From contig JAUIMM010000698.1 of assembly GCA_031769625.1 (NCBI GenBank), positions 1-64,000 of the forward strand: 64,000 bases of DNA, read 5' to 3'. Below are positions 63,701 through 64,000 of the stretch, in pieces. The notes under the pieces were generated by a model. The model searched no databases and was not told the DNA's origin. It saw only the letters and a list, made by a program, of their open reading frames with translations. The stretch's first letter is position 1. Every line of letters starts with the position of its first letter. The position numbers and the translations under genes are program-made. This DNA is from Taudactylus pleione (lineage: Eukaryota > Chordata > Amphibia > Anura > Myobatrachidae).

Positions 63701-64000
63701 TTGGAGCTTGACTACCCTAAAATATGACCTTGAGCTTGTTTATTTCTATAATTGGAGGTTCTAGCAGCACAGCACATCTATCGCAATGTAGTAGCCATTC
63801 GGGTAAAATCGGTGCTTCTCAAAAGGGGATGACCATCCTCTTCAGAAAATTGCGCAGCTTTGTGAGGAATTTAAATTGGGTAATGTCAGGAGATGTGGAC
63901 AGGAACTATATTAATGACGTCAGCCAATGTTATTTATTAATGTGGTAAACTGTATAGTGTATTTTAGTGTCAAATGTTCATACAGTATTTTAAATAAGTT
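60759..64000 (+). repeat. Macrosatellite copy 18 (family B, partial, truncated by window end)
   Basis: Covers the equivalent of unit positions 1 to about 3250. It is more diverged than copies 12-17: CpG transitions at 61017, 61500 and 61922, a 10-bp deletion at 61850/61851, GTGAGGAAC near 62582, a T-tract change (TTTATACTTTT) near 62622 and GCATATATC near 62735. Its C-tract combines the CCCTCC start of copies 10-17 with the seven-C end of copies 6-9, so it is mosaic. The sequence stops because the window ends, not because the array ends. Confidence 0.96.
61841..61860. other. 10-bp deletion in copy 18
   Basis: CGGCACACC joins directly to CAGACACAC at 61850/61851. The other 17 copies have ten extra bases (ATAACCTCCC) here. 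C-rich microhomology at the edges suggests slippage. The deletion shifts the plus-strand frame that is open in other copies. Confidence 0.9.

Larger units (their letters stand above)
1..64000. repeat. Macrosatellite array, about 18 head-to-tail copies of a 3.57 kb unit
   Basis: The same sequence recurs every 3566-3577 bp across the whole window, always in the same orientation, with no spacer, inversion or inserted element. Seventeen complete copies and one partial copy are present. Copies differ by scattered substitutions and a few small indels: a 1-bp change in a G run, a 5-bp change in a C-rich tract, a 2-bp deletion in a minisatellite, a 25-to-28 bp replacement and one 10-bp deletion. The array continues past the right end of the window and probably past the left, since no flank is visible. 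Unit boundaries are arbitrary. Eukaryotic macrosatellite is the best description; the near-identity of many copies implies recent or continuing homogenisation. True copy number in the genome cannot be judged from here. Confidence 0.98.

Noticed and set aside
1..64000. CRISPR array, prophage, plasmid or bacterial defence island
   Set aside because: The repeat unit is 3.57 kb, not a short repeat with variable spacers; there are no long coding frames; sequence signals are eukaryotic.

Overview
The window is one uninterrupted tandem array: about eighteen head-to-tail copies of a 3.57 kb unit, all in the same orientation, with nothing else between them. Taking position 1 as an arbitrary unit start, the copies begin at 1, 3570, 7137, 10703, 14274, 17850, 21425, 24999, 28574, 32150, 35726, 39302, 42878, 46454, 50030, 53606, 57182 and 60759. 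The last copy runs off the window end. Complete copies are 3566 to 3577 bp long. This is a macrosatellite in the size range of known vertebrate macrosatellites (D4Z4, DXZ4), although I see no homology to either. I recognise no protein-coding gene, rRNA, tRNA or snRNA in the unit. The open frames present are short, overlap on both strands, and change by non-synonymous substitutions between copies.

The organism is a eukaryote, most likely a vertebrate. Reasons are a large AT-rich noncoding tandem array, mutation concentrated at CpG, a consensus GT splice donor, and an AATAAA plus GU-rich poly(A) arrangement. An amphibian is a guess based on the general look of the GGGCGTGGC-rich block and is not proven by anything here.

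Layout of one unit (copy 1 coordinates, repeated in every copy): 1-550 unique AT-rich DNA with an 8 bp-arm palindrome; 550-830 a fast-changing GC-rich block holding a C-tract and four 20-bp-period GC/CACCC-like boxes; 830-1175 ending in a CA-rich stretch; 1178-1213 a strong RNA-type hairpin; 1327-1433 a degenerate ATTTGG-rich patch; 1678-1843 a 40-bp minisatellite of four copies; 1844-1921 A/T tracts; 1922-2390 nothing recognisable; 2391-3180 a very invariant stretch with CRE-like sites, a TATAAA and a perfect splice donor; 3306-3394 a palindrome (copies 1-3 only); 3384-3410 a splice-acceptor-like site; 3472-3558 a textbook poly(A) signal. Read together, these could form a spliced noncoding transcription unit per copy, but that is inference.

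The copies fall into families. Family A is copies 1-3 and most of copy 4. Family B is the end of copy 4 through copy 18, with subgroups 5-7, 8-10 and 11-18; copies 12-17 are the most alike, and I found no difference between 13 and 14. The A/B switch falls inside copy 4 between 13618 and 13919. Several copies are mosaics carrying the other family's allele at isolated sites, as expected from unequal crossing-over and gene conversion. Family A carries a perfect 25-bp inverted repeat that looks like the product of a local template switch.
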